Notes: generated by a model not told the origin, from the sequence alone. Shown: positions 48,971 to 58,096, counted from the stretch's first letter. The stretch is DNA of 64,000 nucleotides from Aquamicrobium lusatiense (GCF_014201615.1 NZ_JACHEU010000001.1:2375631-2439630), one strand, 5' to 3'. Program-made: numbers and translations.

Positions 48971-49261
48971 TTGATCCGGCACATCGTGTTCTTTACCGTC
49001 AAGCCAGACATGGATGTCGAGACTGTGCGCGAAGGGCTCATGAATCTCGGCCGCATCCCCCACTCGTCCCATTTCGAGGTGTCGGTAAACCGCAAGGTCG
49101 ATCTGTATGAAAACCAGATCGATATCGTTGTGTATGCGGAGTTCGAGAACGAAGCCGCCCTACATGCTTTCAAGGCGGACCCGATCTACTCGCAGACCAC
49201 CGCAAAGGTCCGCCCCATGCGCGATCTGCGCTTTTCGGCGGATGTCGTTTCAGGCAACTGA
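48971..49261 (+). CDS. Dabb (stress-responsive A/B barrel) family protein
   Basis: These 96 residues form a Dabb ferredoxin-like barrel: IRHIVFFTVKPDMDVETVREGL, SHFEVSVNRKVDLYENQIDIVVYAEF and ALHAFKADPIY. A TTG at 48971 is the start because AGGAGG lies 5 bases upstream and conserved sequence begins right there. The longer frame to 48761 adds unrelated Cys/Arg-rich sequence and overlaps the small membrane protein. Family members are dimeric stress proteins, and the exact role is unknown. Confidence 0.85.
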   Translation: MIRHIVFFTVKPDMDVETVREGLMNLGRIPHSSHFEVSVNRKVDLYENQIDIVVYAEFENEAALHAFKADPIYSQTTAKVRPMRDLRFSADVVSGN

Positions 49262-49399
49262 TCCGCTTTCCGACGCGTTTTCTGAACTGCATCCACACTC
49301 CGGAATGCCGGGAAACGAACCGGTAAAAACGATCGAAGCAGGGCATCGCAGATCATGCCCCACCCTTGAAAAGATCATATTTTCAGTTTGTTATGACGA

Positions 49400-50656
49400 T
49401 CAGATGATGAAGTTCGCCAGCGTTTCGTCGTCGGTTATGTCCTGATACTGTACGCCTTCGACATCGAATTTTGCGCGCAGCAGTCCGAAATTGCGCTTGT
49501 CGCGGGTTTCGATGCCAATCAGCACCGAACCGAAATTGCGTGCCGATTTCTTGAGATACTCGAAGCGCGCGACGTCATCTTCGGGGCCGAACATCTGCAG
49601 GAAGTCGCGCAGCGCGCCCGGCCGCTGCGGCAGCCTGATGATGAAGTATTTTTTGAGCCCCTCGAAGCGGAGCGACCGTTCCTTGACGTCGGGAAGGCGC
49701 TCGAAATCGAAGTTTCCGCCGGACACCACCGCAACGATGGTCTTTCCGCGAATGTCCTTTTTCACGAAATCCTTCAGGGCATCGATAGCCAGAGCGCCGG
49801 CGGGCTCCAGCACCACGCCTTCGACATTGAGCATCTCGATCATGGTCGCGCAGAGCCGGTTTTCAGGAACCAGACGGGTTGATGTCGCGGGAAAATCCTT
49901 GAGCAGGCGGAAGTTCTCCTTGCCGATTTCGGCAACGGCAGCGCCGTCCACGAAATTATCCACGACCGGGAGCCTGACGCGTTTGCCTTCGGCAAGGCTG
50001 CGAGAGAGGCTGGGAGCGCCAGCCGGTTCGCAGAATATGAACTGTGGTGTCTGTTCAATGGCCTGGAAATATTGCGTCACGCCGGCTGCAAGTCCGCCTC
50101 CGCCCACAGGCAGCATGACGATATCAGGAGTTGCCCCCTCTCCCAGTTGCTGAACGATTTCGCGGGCGACCGTTGCCTGTCCCTCGATGATGTCGCGGCT
50201 GTCGAATGGGGGCACCATGTGTGCGCCATTGCTCTGCGTGAAGTCGATGGCCGCCTGATAGCATTCGTCAAAGAAGTCGCCGACCAGCTTGATCTCGACG
50301 AATTCGCCGCCGAACATGCGCGTCTTGTCGATCTTCTGCTGCGGCGTGGTCACCGGCATGAAGATCACGCCCTTGCGGCCGAAATGCCGGCACACGAAAG
50401 CGAAGCCCTGCGCGTGATTTCCGGCCGAGGCGCAGACAAAAAGACTGGCATTGTTGCCGGCAGCCAGCGTCTTTCGGAAGAAATTCAGCGCACCGCGGAT
50501 CTTGTAGGAACGTACCGGCGTCAGATCCTCGCGCTTCAGATAAATGCGTGCGCCATATTTGCGCGACAGGTAGTCGTTCTTTTGCAGCGGCGTTATCGGG
50601 AAAATCTCCCGTATGGCTTCCGCAGCGGTTGCGACCCTGTCGGCGAAGCTTGTCAT
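49400..50656 (-). CDS. ilvA: Threonine ammonia-lyase IlvA
   Basis: IlvA converts threonine to 2-oxobutanoate with PLP, the first step to isoleucine. ATG at 50656 (MTSFADRVATAAEAIREIF) gives 418 residues. SYKIRGALNF holds the PLP lysine, SAGNHAQGFAF and PVGGGGLAAG bind the cofactor, and the C-terminal part (residues about 330-418, YFIIRLPQRPGALRDFLQMF) is a single ACT-like regulatory domain. The short form with one ACT domain is common in alphaproteobacteria. It is divergent from the lipoprotein hydrolase pair across 193 bp. The longer frame to 50914 is not supported. Confidence 0.95.
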   Translation of the reverse strand: MTSFADRVATAAEAIREIFPITPLQKNDYLSRKYGARIYLKREDLTPVRSYKIRGALNFFRKTLAAGNNASLFVCASAGNHAQGFAFVCRHFGRKGVIFMPVTTPQQKIDKTRMFGGEFVEIKLVGDFFDECYQAAIDFTQSNGAHMVPPFDSRDIIEGQATVAREIVQQLGEGATPDIVMLPVGGGGLAAGVTQYFQAIEQTPQFIFCEPAGAPSLSRSLAEGKRVRLPVVDNFVDGAAVAEIGKENFRLLKDFPATSTRLVPENRLCATMIEMLNVEGVVLEPAGALAIDALKDFVKKDIRGKTIVAVVSGGNFDFERLPDVKERSLRFEGLKKYFIIRLPQRPGALRDFLQMFGPEDDVARFEYLKKSARNFGSVLIGIETRDKRNFGLLRAKFDVEGVQYQDITDDETLANFII

Positions 50657-50849
50657 GTCGTGTTTCCGGTATCGTGAATGAGCATCCGTTCCTGACGCGA
50701 TTTTGGCATTTACGCAACACTGAAGATGTCGCAAACGGACAAGTACGGACTTCTGCGGCTGTGGACTTACTTCCGCCGCACTCTGCGGGTGGGAAAGGCT
50801 CTGACTGCGGGCATGAAGATCGTCCGTGGCGTGACTGACGGAAAACCAA

Positions 50850-51947
50850 GTGAACCTGAAGCCCCTGCTCGCCCTTGTGCTTTCGCTGGCTGTCGCCGGC
50901 TGCACCACGAACAAGACCGACGCGATTCTCGGCAGCGCACTGGTGCCGGCATCGGTAACGGATATTGCCGGAAATCACTCGATTTTCATCGCTACGACAC
51001 GGAAGCGTTCCGACGATCCTTCCAAGGTGTTCGATGGCGAGCGTTCCGCCACCCTCAATTTCGCCCGCATCAATGTGACGGTGCCACGTGAGCATAAGGT
51101 CGGGCAGATCGAGCGCCGCAAGCGTGGGAAATCTGACGACCCCTCTAAATATTTCATGGCTTCCGAAGCGGTCGGCTACGATACCGGGCCGCAGTTCTCG
51201 CAGGCTCTGAGCGCCGATGTTGCGGCTCGTGGCGGCCGTGTCATGGTCTTCGTCCATGGCTACAACACAGGTTTCGATGCCGGCGTTTACCGCGCCACGC
51301 AGATTGCGCATGATTCAGGCTATCCCGGCACGCCGGTGCTGTTCTCATGGGCTTCCGGCGGTTCGACCACCAGCTATGTCTACGACAAGGAAAGCGCCAG
51401 CGTTGCCCGCGACCAGCTAGAGGTCACCCTGCGGCTGCTGGCCCAGAGCGGCGCGCGGCGCATCGATATCGTGGCGCATTCGATGGGCACCTGGGTGACT
51501 ATGGAAACGCTGCGTCAGCTGGCCATTACCGGCGACCGCAATCTCAGCGGCAAGCTGGGAGATGTTGTTCTGGCGTCGCCGGATATCGATGTGGACGTGT
51601 TCAAGAGCCAGATGCGCCGCTATGGCAAACCGGAAAAGCCGTTCATCCTGCTTCTGTCGCAGGACGACCGCGCGTTGCGTCTTTCGGGCATGCTGGCCGG
51701 TTCGCGGCCGCGTGTCGGCGACTATGCGGATGCCGGCAAGGAACTTGCCGATTACGGCGTCACCGTTGTCGATCTGTCGAAGCAGAAAGGCGCGGATTCC
51801 TTCAACCACACGAAATTCGCCGACAATCCCGTCATGGTGCGCATGCTGGGCCAGAGGTTGCGCGAGGATGACGGCTTCGCTACCGATCGGGAGATCACGG
51901 ACCGCATTCGTCAGGTAACGCAGCAGGCCGGAGCCGGTCTGCTGTAG
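50850..51947 (+). CDS. Lipoprotein alpha/beta hydrolase (DUF900-like), copy 1
   Basis: The GTG start at 50850 gives 365 residues. A lipobox LAVAGC near residue 18 predicts lipid anchoring. The hydrolase core has the oxyanion strand VMVFVHGYNTGFD (about 130-142), the nucleophile elbow AHSMG near 210, and a conserved SFNHTKFADNP region near the end that may bring the His. DUF900 proteins are hypothetical serine hydrolases. The next gene is its paralogue. It is divergent from ilvA. Confidence 0.85.
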   Translation: MNLKPLLALVLSLAVAGCTTNKTDAILGSALVPASVTDIAGNHSIFIATTRKRSDDPSKVFDGERSATLNFARINVTVPREHKVGQIERRKRGKSDDPSKYFMASEAVGYDTGPQFSQALSADVAARGGRVMVFVHGYNTGFDAGVYRATQIAHDSGYPGTPVLFSWASGGSTTSYVYDKESASVARDQLEVTLRLLAQSGARRIDIVAHSMGTWVTMETLRQLAITGDRNLSGKLGDVVLASPDIDVDVFKSQMRRYGKPEKPFILLLSQDDRALRLSGMLAGSRPRVGDYADAGKELADYGVTVVDLSKQKGADSFNHTKFADNPVMVRMLGQRLREDDGFATDREITDRIRQVTQQAGAGLL

Positions 51948-52056
51948 GTAACTCCCGGCGGAGGGCTGGACCCGACAGGTTTCTGCCTATATTCGGAAAC
52001 GGCTCCTGCGGCTTTGTAGTCGTGTCGGAGACTGGACACTGTGGAGCTTTGGTGCC

Positions 52057-53223
52057 GTGCGATTGAAGGCTTTATGGATTGTCGCGCTGATCGCGCTGGT
52101 CAGCGGGTGTGCAGGTCCCGGCCGGCATGAACTTCTCAACATCTCCTCGTTCCCGGCAAAGGCTTCGGATATTTCGGCGGAGCATGAGATTTTCGTGGCC
52201 ACCACCCGGCGCCAGTCCATCGATCAGCCGCGCACCGTCTATGGTGGTGACCGCTCTGCCAACGTCGCCTATGCAAGTGTCGACATAACGGTTCCGCGTA
52301 TCCACGAGACAGGCCGCATAGAAAGAGCGAAAGGCCGGGCACCCGCAGACCCCGCCAAGCACTTCACGGCACGCAGCGTCAGCTTCTACAAGGAGCCGGA
52401 GCAGTTTGCCCGCGCCATTGATGCCAGTATCGTCGAAAACAAGGACCACAGGGTTCTTGTTTTCGTCCACGGTTTTAACAATGGTTTCGACGACGGCGTG
52501 TATCGCATCACGCAGATCGTGAATGACGCGCAGTATAGCGGAACACCGGTGCTGTTCTCATGGGCATCGAGCGCCAGGACAACCGGCTATCTGTACGACA
52601 AGGAAAGCGCCAACGCAGCCCGTGACGACCTTGAAGCGACGCTGCGCATGCTGGCCAAAAGCAAAGCCACAAGCATCGATATCCTTGCACACTCCATGGG
52701 CACATGGGTGACCATGGAAACGCTGCGCCAGCTCGCAATCCGTGGCGACCGCGATCTTGGCGGCAAGCTGGGCAACGTGGTTCTGGCTTCGCCCGATATC
52801 GACGTCGACGTGTTCAAGAAGCAGATGTTGAGATACGGAACGCCGAAGAGGCCGTTCGTCGTCCTGCTCTCGGACGATGACCGGGCGCTTCAGCTTTCAA
52901 CCTTCATTTCGGGCGACAAGCCGCGCGTGGGCGATTACGCCGACGCGGCCGATCTTGCCAGCTATGGCGTGATCGTTGCGGACCTTACTCAGGCCCGCTC
53001 CGGTGACAGGCTCAATCACGCCAAATTCGCCGACAATCCGTTCCTCGTTCAGCTTCTTGGCGAAGGCCTGCGGTCCAACGCGGGGCTGGCGGCAGCCGAA
53101 AATGGCGATTTGGGCAATCCGATGAGCACCATCGGTAAAGACATTGGTCAGGCCGTGGGGTCGGTGGCAGATATCGTCATCACCACGCCGTTCAAGGTAC
53201 TGTCGATCGCGACTGGCGGTTAG
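52057..53223 (+). CDS. Lipoprotein alpha/beta hydrolase (DUF900-like), copy 2
   Basis: This 388-residue paralogue of the preceding gene starts with GTG at 52057, with lipobox LVSGC near residue 18. It shares IFVATTR, VFVHGFNNGFD, TPVLFSWAS, the stretch AHSMGTWVTMETLRQLAI and VVLASPDIDVDVFK with copy 1. It differs mainly in the C-terminal tail, which carries an extra 30 residues (GNPMSTIGKDIGQAVGSVAD...). Tandem duplication followed by divergence is the simplest origin. A 109-bp gap separates them. The role of both is unknown. Confidence 0.85.
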   Translation: MRLKALWIVALIALVSGCAGPGRHELLNISSFPAKASDISAEHEIFVATTRRQSIDQPRTVYGGDRSANVAYASVDITVPRIHETGRIERAKGRAPADPAKHFTARSVSFYKEPEQFARAIDASIVENKDHRVLVFVHGFNNGFDDGVYRITQIVNDAQYSGTPVLFSWASSARTTGYLYDKESANAARDDLEATLRMLAKSKATSIDILAHSMGTWVTMETLRQLAIRGDRDLGGKLGNVVLASPDIDVDVFKKQMLRYGTPKRPFVVLLSDDDRALQLSTFISGDKPRVGDYADAADLASYGVIVADLTQARSGDRLNHAKFADNPFLVQLLGEGLRSNAGLAAAENGDLGNPMSTIGKDIGQAVGSVADIVITTPFKVLSIATGG

Positions 53224-53261
53224 ACAACGGTTCGCGAACCGCCAATCCAGATCTGTACCCG

Positions 53262-53291
53262 ACACCTGTCATGACGATTCATGACAGGTGT
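53262..53291. repeat. Perfect 13-bp inverted repeat between hydrolase 2 and tRNA-Leu
   Basis: ACACCTGTCATGA (53262-53274) pairs perfectly with TCATGACAGGTGT (53279-53291) around a 4-base loop. No U-run follows, so it could be a terminator or a symmetrical operator. A separate 12-bp perfect palindrome GGTTCGCGAACC lies at 53229-53240, just after the stop codon. Confidence 0.6.
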
Positions 53292-53304
53292 TGGAAAACA
53301 TCAG

Positions 53305-53332
53305 TTGACGAACGCCGTGCGAGCCGTGAGAA
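53305..53332 (+). promoter_or_regulatory. Possible tRNA-Leu promoter
   Basis: TTGACG (53305-53310), a 16-bp spacer and TGAGAA (53327-53332). The -35 is good and the -10 is poor. The predicted start would be only a few bases before the tRNA, leaving a very short leader. This is a weak call. Confidence 0.35.
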
Positions 53333-53341
53333 ACAAGCCGC

Positions 53342-53426
53342 GCGGACGTGGCGGAACTGGTAGACGCAAGGGACTTAAAATCCCTCGGAGCGATCCGTAC
53401 GGGTTCGATTCCCGTCGTCCGCACCA
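53342..53426 (+). tRNA. tRNA-Leu (anticodon UAA)
   Basis: This 85-nt gene has a GCGGACG acceptor strand paired with CGTCCGC, and an encoded CCA at 53424-53426. The anticodon stem AGGGA/TCCCT closes the loop CTTAAAA, putting anticodon TAA at 53376-53378. A long variable arm (CGGAGCGATCCGT) is typical of leucine tRNA, and the T-arm is ACGGG-TTCGATT-CCCGT. It reads UUA and, by wobble, UUG. Confidence 0.97.
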
Positions 53427-53531
53427 CTTGCTGGCTTTCCACGGAGACTCCTGTTCGATTGTGTATAACCGGTACTGGTCACGGCCACCCGGCCTGCCTA
53501 CATTGGCGCCGACATTCTCCCGGAGCATCTC

Positions 53532-54632
53532 ATGACCTCAGCGCTTTTCCAGCCCATCACGCTTGGCAATCTTGCCGTTCCAAACCGTCTGGCCGTTGCG
53601 CCCATGTGTCAGTACTCGGCTGACGACGGCTCGGCCAACGACTGGCACCTTCAGCATTGGATGAACCTTGGAATGTCCGGTGCCGGAATGGTCACCGTGG
53701 AGATGACGAATGTGGAGCGTCGGGGCCGCATCAGCCATGGGTGTCTCGGACTTTACAAGGATGAGAACGAAGCGGCGGCAAGGCGCGCGCTTGATGCGGC
53801 CAGACGCGTTTCTCCTGCGGGAACCGTGTTCGGAACTCAGCTCGCGCATGCCGGCCGCAAGGCCTCGTGCCGGCGACCGTGGGAAGGCGGCGGCCCTCTG
53901 GAACGGAATGAGGATCCGTGGCCGATCGTTTCCGCCTCGGCAGTTCCCTACGATGAGGGCTGGCAGACGCCTCACGCGCTCACCGAGGACGAAATCTGGC
54001 AGCTCATCGGGCAATTCGCGAAAGCCGCGGAAAGAGCGGAACGCGCAGGATTCGATTTCATCGAACTTCATGCCGCGCACGGCTATCTGATCTTTCAGTT
54101 CCTATCGCCACTCTCCAATCAGCGAGACGACCGCTGGGGAGGATCGCTGGACAATCGCATGCGCTTCGCCGTGGAAGTGGGACGCGCCGTGCGCAAGGCT
54201 GCTCCGGGGCTGATGGTAGGGGCGCGTCTTTCGGTGAAGGAGTGGGTAGACGGCGGCTTCGATGTCGATGATGCGATCGCCGTGGCCAAAGCGCTCAAGG
54301 CTGAAGGCCTCGCCTATATCTGCTGCTCCAGCGGAGGCAATTCTCCCCTGCAGCAGCTTCCCGGCGGCCCCGGCTACCAAGTGCATCTGGCGGAAGCCGT
54401 GCGCAAGGGCGCCGATATTCCGGTTCGGGCCGTTGGTCTCATCACGGAACCGCGACAGGCTGAAGAAGTGCTTGTACAGGAACGCGCCGACATGGTTGCG
54501 CTCGGCCGGCCATTTCTGGCTGATCCCCGCTGGGGATGGCGCGCTGCCGCCACGCTGGGCGCAGAAGTTCCAGCCGCTCCGCAATACCAGCGTTCGATAA
54601 CCACTATGCGCCACTGGGTCGTTCCCGCCTGA
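53532..54632 (+). CDS. Old Yellow Enzyme family NADH:flavin oxidoreductase (YqjM class)
   Basis: This 366-residue TIM barrel uses FMN to reduce activated alkenes with NAD(P)H. The YqjM-type cysteine is in VAPMCQYSA (about 24-31). The substrate-binding His pair is in IELHAAHGYLIFQFLSPLSN (about 180-200), and the phosphate-binding GRPFLADPRW is near 325. A role in detoxifying electrophiles or nitro compounds is likely by family, with no specific substrate evident. It stands next to tRNA-Leu without a gap for other genes. Confidence 0.94.
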   Translation: MTSALFQPITLGNLAVPNRLAVAPMCQYSADDGSANDWHLQHWMNLGMSGAGMVTVEMTNVERRGRISHGCLGLYKDENEAAARRALDAARRVSPAGTVFGTQLAHAGRKASCRRPWEGGGPLERNEDPWPIVSASAVPYDEGWQTPHALTEDEIWQLIGQFAKAAERAERAGFDFIELHAAHGYLIFQFLSPLSNQRDDRWGGSLDNRMRFAVEVGRAVRKAAPGLMVGARLSVKEWVDGGFDVDDAIAVAKALKAEGLAYICCSSGGNSPLQQLPGGPGYQVHLAEAVRKGADIPVRAVGLITEPRQAEEVLVQERADMVALGRPFLADPRWGWRAAATLGAEVPAAPQYQRSITTMRHWVVPA

Positions 54633-54708
54633 AGAAACGAGGCAACCAATGAATGCCGGCCGCGTTTTCCATCCATCCCTTTCATAGGGTGATATGCGGA
54701 GAGCGATA

Positions 54709-54948
54709 ATGACCAAAGTCGTCTACAAGATTCTGGAGCATGACGGAGGCTGGGCCTATCAGGTCGGCTCGACCTATTCGGAGACCTTTCCCACTCATGA
54801 TGACGCGGTGAGAGCTGCCGAACGCGCCGCAGGAGAACAGCAGATAGCCGGCAAATCAGACGGCATCGAATATGAGGACAGTTCCGGCAAATGGCATGAG
54901 GAACTGTCTGACGGGCGTGACAGGCCGCAAACCGAGGTTTCGGAATAG
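54709..54948 (+). CDS. DUF2188 domain-containing protein
   Basis: This 79-residue protein starts at ATG 54709 (MTKVVYKILEHDGGWAYQV), with GGAGAG 5-6 bases upstream. An in-frame ATG at 54694 is possible but less well placed. DUF2188 is a small beta-rich, Gly/Asp-containing domain seen in many alphaproteobacteria. The tail is acidic (DSSGKWHEELSDGRDRP). Function is unknown. A bidirectional terminator follows. Confidence 0.82.
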   Translation: MTKVVYKILEHDGGWAYQVGSTYSETFPTHDDAVRAAERAAGEQQIAGKSDGIEYEDSSGKWHEELSDGRDRPQTEVSE

Positions 54949-54979
54949 TTGTCCCGTCACCTATTACTGGATTCCTGCA

Positions 54980-55006
54980 AAAAGAGCGGCCTGAGGCCGC
55001 TCTTTT
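54980..55006. terminator. Bidirectional terminator between DUF2188 and wrbA
   Basis: AAAAGAGCGGCC (54980-54991) pairs perfectly with GGCCGCTCTTTT (54995-55006) around a 3-base loop. Poly-A on the left and poly-T on the right give U-runs on both strands. It serves two convergent genes. Confidence 0.93.
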
Positions 55007-55027
55007 CAGTTCCGGAGGGATGACGGC

Positions 55028-55627
55028 TCAGCCGTGAAGCCGTGCGGTGATTTCCGCAACCCGCTTGCCCTGGAAGCGCGCACCCTCAAGCTCCTGCGCC
55101 GAAGGCTGGCGCGAGCCATCGCCGTCGGAGGTGGTGGTCATGCCATAGGGCGCACCGCCGCGCACCACGTCATTACCCATCTGGCCCTGATAGGCATAGG
55201 ACAGTGGGACAATGATCATGCCGTGATGCTGCAGTGAAGCCTGCGTACTGAGCAGAGCAATTTCCGCGCCGCCGTGCTGCGTCGCCGTCGACACCATCAC
55301 TGACCCGACCTTGTCGAGAAGCGCGCCCTTGGCCCACAGCGGGCCGGTCTGGTCGAGAAAATTCTTCATCTGTGAGGCCATGGCGCCATAGCGCGTCGCG
55401 ACGCCGAGAATGATGGCGTCATAATTGGCCAGTTCCAGCGGTTCGGCGATAGGCGCTTCCTGATCGAGCTTGTAGTGCGAGGCCTTCGCCACCTCCAGCG
55501 GCACCAGTTCGGGCACGCGCTTTATCGTCACGTCAGCACCGGCTTCGCGCGCGCCTTCGGCAGCAGCCTTCGCCATCTGCTCCATGTGACCAAAGCTGGA
55601 ATAATAAAGGACAAGCACCTTCGCCAT
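55028..55627 (-). CDS. wrbA: NAD(P)H:quinone oxidoreductase WrbA
   Basis: WrbA is an FMN-binding flavodoxin-like tetramer that reduces quinones by two electrons and limits redox cycling. ATG at 55627, with GGAG upstream, gives 199 residues. The fold shows the phosphate-binding [35 protein letters not shown] and [19 protein letters not shown], the WrbA-specific loop. Length matches the family. It converges on DUF2188 across a shared terminator. Confidence 0.96.
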   Translation of the reverse strand: MAKVLVLYYSSFGHMEQMAKAAAEGAREAGADVTIKRVPELVPLEVAKASHYKLDQEAPIAEPLELANYDAIILGVATRYGAMASQMKNFLDQTGPLWAKGALLDKVGSVMVSTATQHGGAEIALLSTQASLQHHGMIIVPLSYAYQGQMGNDVVRGGAPYGMTTTSDGDGSRQPSAQELEGARFQGKRVAEITARLHG

Positions 55628-55812
55628 TTTCATCTCCACGATTGCGGCAGGCGGACGTGAGTGTCCGCTCGAATTGCAAAAACAATCTAGGGCAGCGAAC
55701 GTTCACGGAAAAGTATCAGGATGCCGACACAGTGTTCACAAAACCTGTGCCTTTGCGCCTGTGGCTTTGACGCGGTATTGGACGTCCTGCGCTTATGCAA
55801 TAAGGAGTCGCC

Positions 55813-56553
55813 ATGACCGGGATCGTTACTGCCGCCATGCTCGTGATCGGCGACGAAATCCTCTCCGGGCGCACCAAGGACAAGAACATCGGGCATCTGG
55901 CCGATATCCTCACCGCTATAGGTATAGACCTGAAGGAAGTGCGCATCGTTCCCGATGAAGAGGATGAGATCGTCTCGGCTCTTAACGCGGTACGCGCCCG
56001 ATATACCTACGTGTTCACGTCCGGCGGAATAGGTCCGACCCATGACGACATAACGGCGGATTCGGTCGCCAAAGCCTTTGGGGTGCCCTGCGAATATGAT
56101 GACGCAGCCTATGCCCTGCTGGCCGCACACTATGCGCGCCGGGAGCTTGAGTTCACAGAGGCACGCAAACGCATGGCCAGAATGCCGCGCGGGGCTTCCC
56201 ATATCGAAAACCCGGTTTCGGTAGCGCCCGGCTTTCGCATCGGCAATGTTCATGTGATGGCTGGCGTTCCTTCCGTGTTCCAGGCAATGCTGGACAAGGT
56301 CGTGCCCACGCTGAAAACCGGCTTGAAGATGCTTTCGGCCACCGTGCCCTGCGCGCTTGGCGAAGGTGTCATCGGTGGCCCGCTGGCCGAAATCCAGAAG
56401 GCACACCCGGAAACCATCATCGGCTCCTATCCGAAATTCGGGGAAGGCAAATTCTGGACAGAACTGGTCGTGCGCGCACGATCGCCGGAGATTCTGGAAG
56501 CCGCCCGCCGCGATGTGGAAGCCATGGTCTCGGCGTTAAGCGCAGACGCTTGA
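55813..56553 (+). CDS. Molybdopterin-binding protein (CinA N-terminal-like, MoaB/MogA fold)
   Basis: This 246-residue protein begins TAAMLVIGDEILSGRTKDKN and contains FTSGGIGPTHDDITADSVAKAFG, the hallmark of the MoaB/MogA/CinA-N domain. The remaining C-terminal part lacks the CinA amidohydrolase domain, so nicotinamide-nucleotide deamidase activity is not predicted. It may bind molybdopterin, but no molybdenum cofactor genes lie nearby. Function is uncertain. AAGGAG precedes the ATG. Confidence 0.9.
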   Translation: MTGIVTAAMLVIGDEILSGRTKDKNIGHLADILTAIGIDLKEVRIVPDEEDEIVSALNAVRARYTYVFTSGGIGPTHDDITADSVAKAFGVPCEYDDAAYALLAAHYARRELEFTEARKRMARMPRGASHIENPVSVAPGFRIGNVHVMAGVPSVFQAMLDKVVPTLKTGLKMLSATVPCALGEGVIGGPLAEIQKAHPETIIGSYPKFGEGKFWTELVVRARSPEILEAARRDVEAMVSALSADA

Positions 56554-56623
56554 TAAAATTTCGGAACCGGAACCCGTCAAACGCATTTATACTGGCCATA
56601 TTCCCACGCGGAAGGGTCAGATC

Positions 56624-57457
56624 ATGACGTACAGGACCATCGCCGTCATCCTGCAAGGTGAGCAGGAATCGTCACGCGTACTGGATTGCGCTGTCTCGCT
56701 TGCAACTCGCACCGGAGCGCATCTTGTCGGCGTCCATGCTGAAGTCCTGCCGGTTCCATACACGTCGGCGGTTGGTTTTCCTGACACGGATTTCATTCAG
56801 GTGTCGACGGAACTCAACAAGGAAACGACGCTGAAATTGCGGGGGATTTTCCACGAACGGGCCGAAGATTCCGGCGTGTCGTTCGAATGGCGCACCCTCG
56901 AAAGCTTTTCCGGTGACGGATCTATATCCGGACTCTCCAGCATCCGCTCGGCCGATCTTGTTATCGCGGCACAGCGAGACGTCGAAAGCGAGGATGGGAC
57001 GGATGTGGAAAGCCTCGTGTACGATTCCGGCAGGCCAATCCTGATGGTGCCTCAATCCGGCGCGGTGCTTTCCTCCTATCGCCGGGTTCTGCTTGCATGG
57101 AACGGCAGCAAGGAAGCGGCGCGTGCCACTTTCGATGCCCTGCCCTTCCTGATTGACGCTGAACAGACCGACATACTTATCATAGATCCATCTCATACGG
57201 CAGAAGAAGGGCCCGATGCGGCCGGAGCCCGTATTGCCGCCTCTCTGTCACGCCACGGCGTCAATGTCAGCGTGTCGGTGCAGGAATCGGGCAGCCAGTC
57301 AGTGGAGGCGCTCATTCAGGAGCGGCTGGCTGCCATCGGTGCAGATCTTCTCGTGCTTGGCGCTTACAGCCACTCATGGCTGAGAGAGTTACTTTTTGGC
57401 GGGGTAACACGTTCGATTCTGCGTTCGTCTCCAGTCACGGTCCTGATATCGCGCTGA
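56624..57457 (+). CDS. Universal stress protein, two UspA-like domains
   Basis: The 277 residues form two Usp domains: about 1-140 (MTYRTIAVILQGE...) and about 150-277 (RRVLLAWNGSKEAARA...). The second carries a GAYSHSWLRELLFGGVTRSIL segment where the ATP-binding G-x2-G-x9-G(S/T) motif of UspFG proteins should be, and it is degenerate (GAYSH). It is expected to respond to stress or energy limitation. It is monocistronic. Confidence 0.9.
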   Translation: MTYRTIAVILQGEQESSRVLDCAVSLATRTGAHLVGVHAEVLPVPYTSAVGFPDTDFIQVSTELNKETTLKLRGIFHERAEDSGVSFEWRTLESFSGDGSISGLSSIRSADLVIAAQRDVESEDGTDVESLVYDSGRPILMVPQSGAVLSSYRRVLLAWNGSKEAARATFDALPFLIDAEQTDILIIDPSHTAEEGPDAAGARIAASLSRHGVNVSVSVQESGSQSVEALIQERLAAIGADLLVLGAYSHSWLRELLFGGVTRSILRSSPVTVLISR

Positions 57458-57569
57458 ACAGGTTCATCCTGTGATTTCGGCCCTCTTGCCAAGCATGTGG
57501 ATTTCCGGCTAATTCCGCTCGCATTCCTTGTGACCTGCGCGCCGGAGCGCGCCTGCGGAGTGCGTTCTG

Positions 57570-58067
57570 ATGTCCCTTCCCGACAAAGCTTTCCCGATTT
57601 CGTGGGATCAGTTTCACCGCGACGCCCGAGCGCTGGCCTGGCGGCTTGCCGGCGCCAACCAGCAGTGGAAGGCCATCGTCTGCATCACGCGGGGCGGGCT
57701 GGTGCCTGCTGCCGTGATTTCGCGCGAACTTGGCATCCGCATCATCGAAACCGTCTGCGTGGCTTCCTATCACGATTACAGCTCGCAGGGGCAGTTGCAG
57801 GTCCTGAAGGAGGTTACTCCGAGCCTTCTTGAGAATGACGGTGAGTCGATCCTCATCATCGATGACCTGACCGACACCGGGAAGACCGCAGGCATCGTGC
57901 GGGCCATGCTGCCGAAAGCCCATTTTGCGACCATGTATGCCAAACCCAAGGGCCGTCCGCTTGTGGATACGTTCGTGACCGAAGTCAGTCAGGACACCTG
58001 GATCTACTTCCCGTGGGATATGGGCTTCACCTATCAGAAGCCGATCGCCGACGATCAGGCGAAGTAA
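57570..58067 (+). CDS. gpt: Xanthine(-guanine) phosphoribosyltransferase
   Basis: The enzyme salvages xanthine and guanine to XMP and GMP using PRPP. The 165-residue length fits the bacterial Gpt group. The PRPP motif is [13 protein letters not shown] (about 92-104), and [20 protein letters not shown] gives the N-terminal binding loop. It ends with [12 protein letters not shown]. It converges with dusA after a 29-bp gap. Confidence 0.94.
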   Translation: MSLPDKAFPISWDQFHRDARALAWRLAGANQQWKAIVCITRGGLVPAAVISRELGIRIIETVCVASYHDYSSQGQLQVLKEVTPSLLENDGESILIIDDLTDTGKTAGIVRAMLPKAHFATMYAKPKGRPLVDTFVTEVSQDTWIYFPWDMGFTYQKPIADDQAK

Positions 58068-58096
58068 GCCGGGTAACGATCCGTCTCCGAAGACTG

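Noticed and set aside
50726..51091. 121-residue ORF overlapping the start of hydrolase copy 1
   Set aside because: It overlaps in a different frame a gene with a lipobox and conserved domain, and no family is seen.
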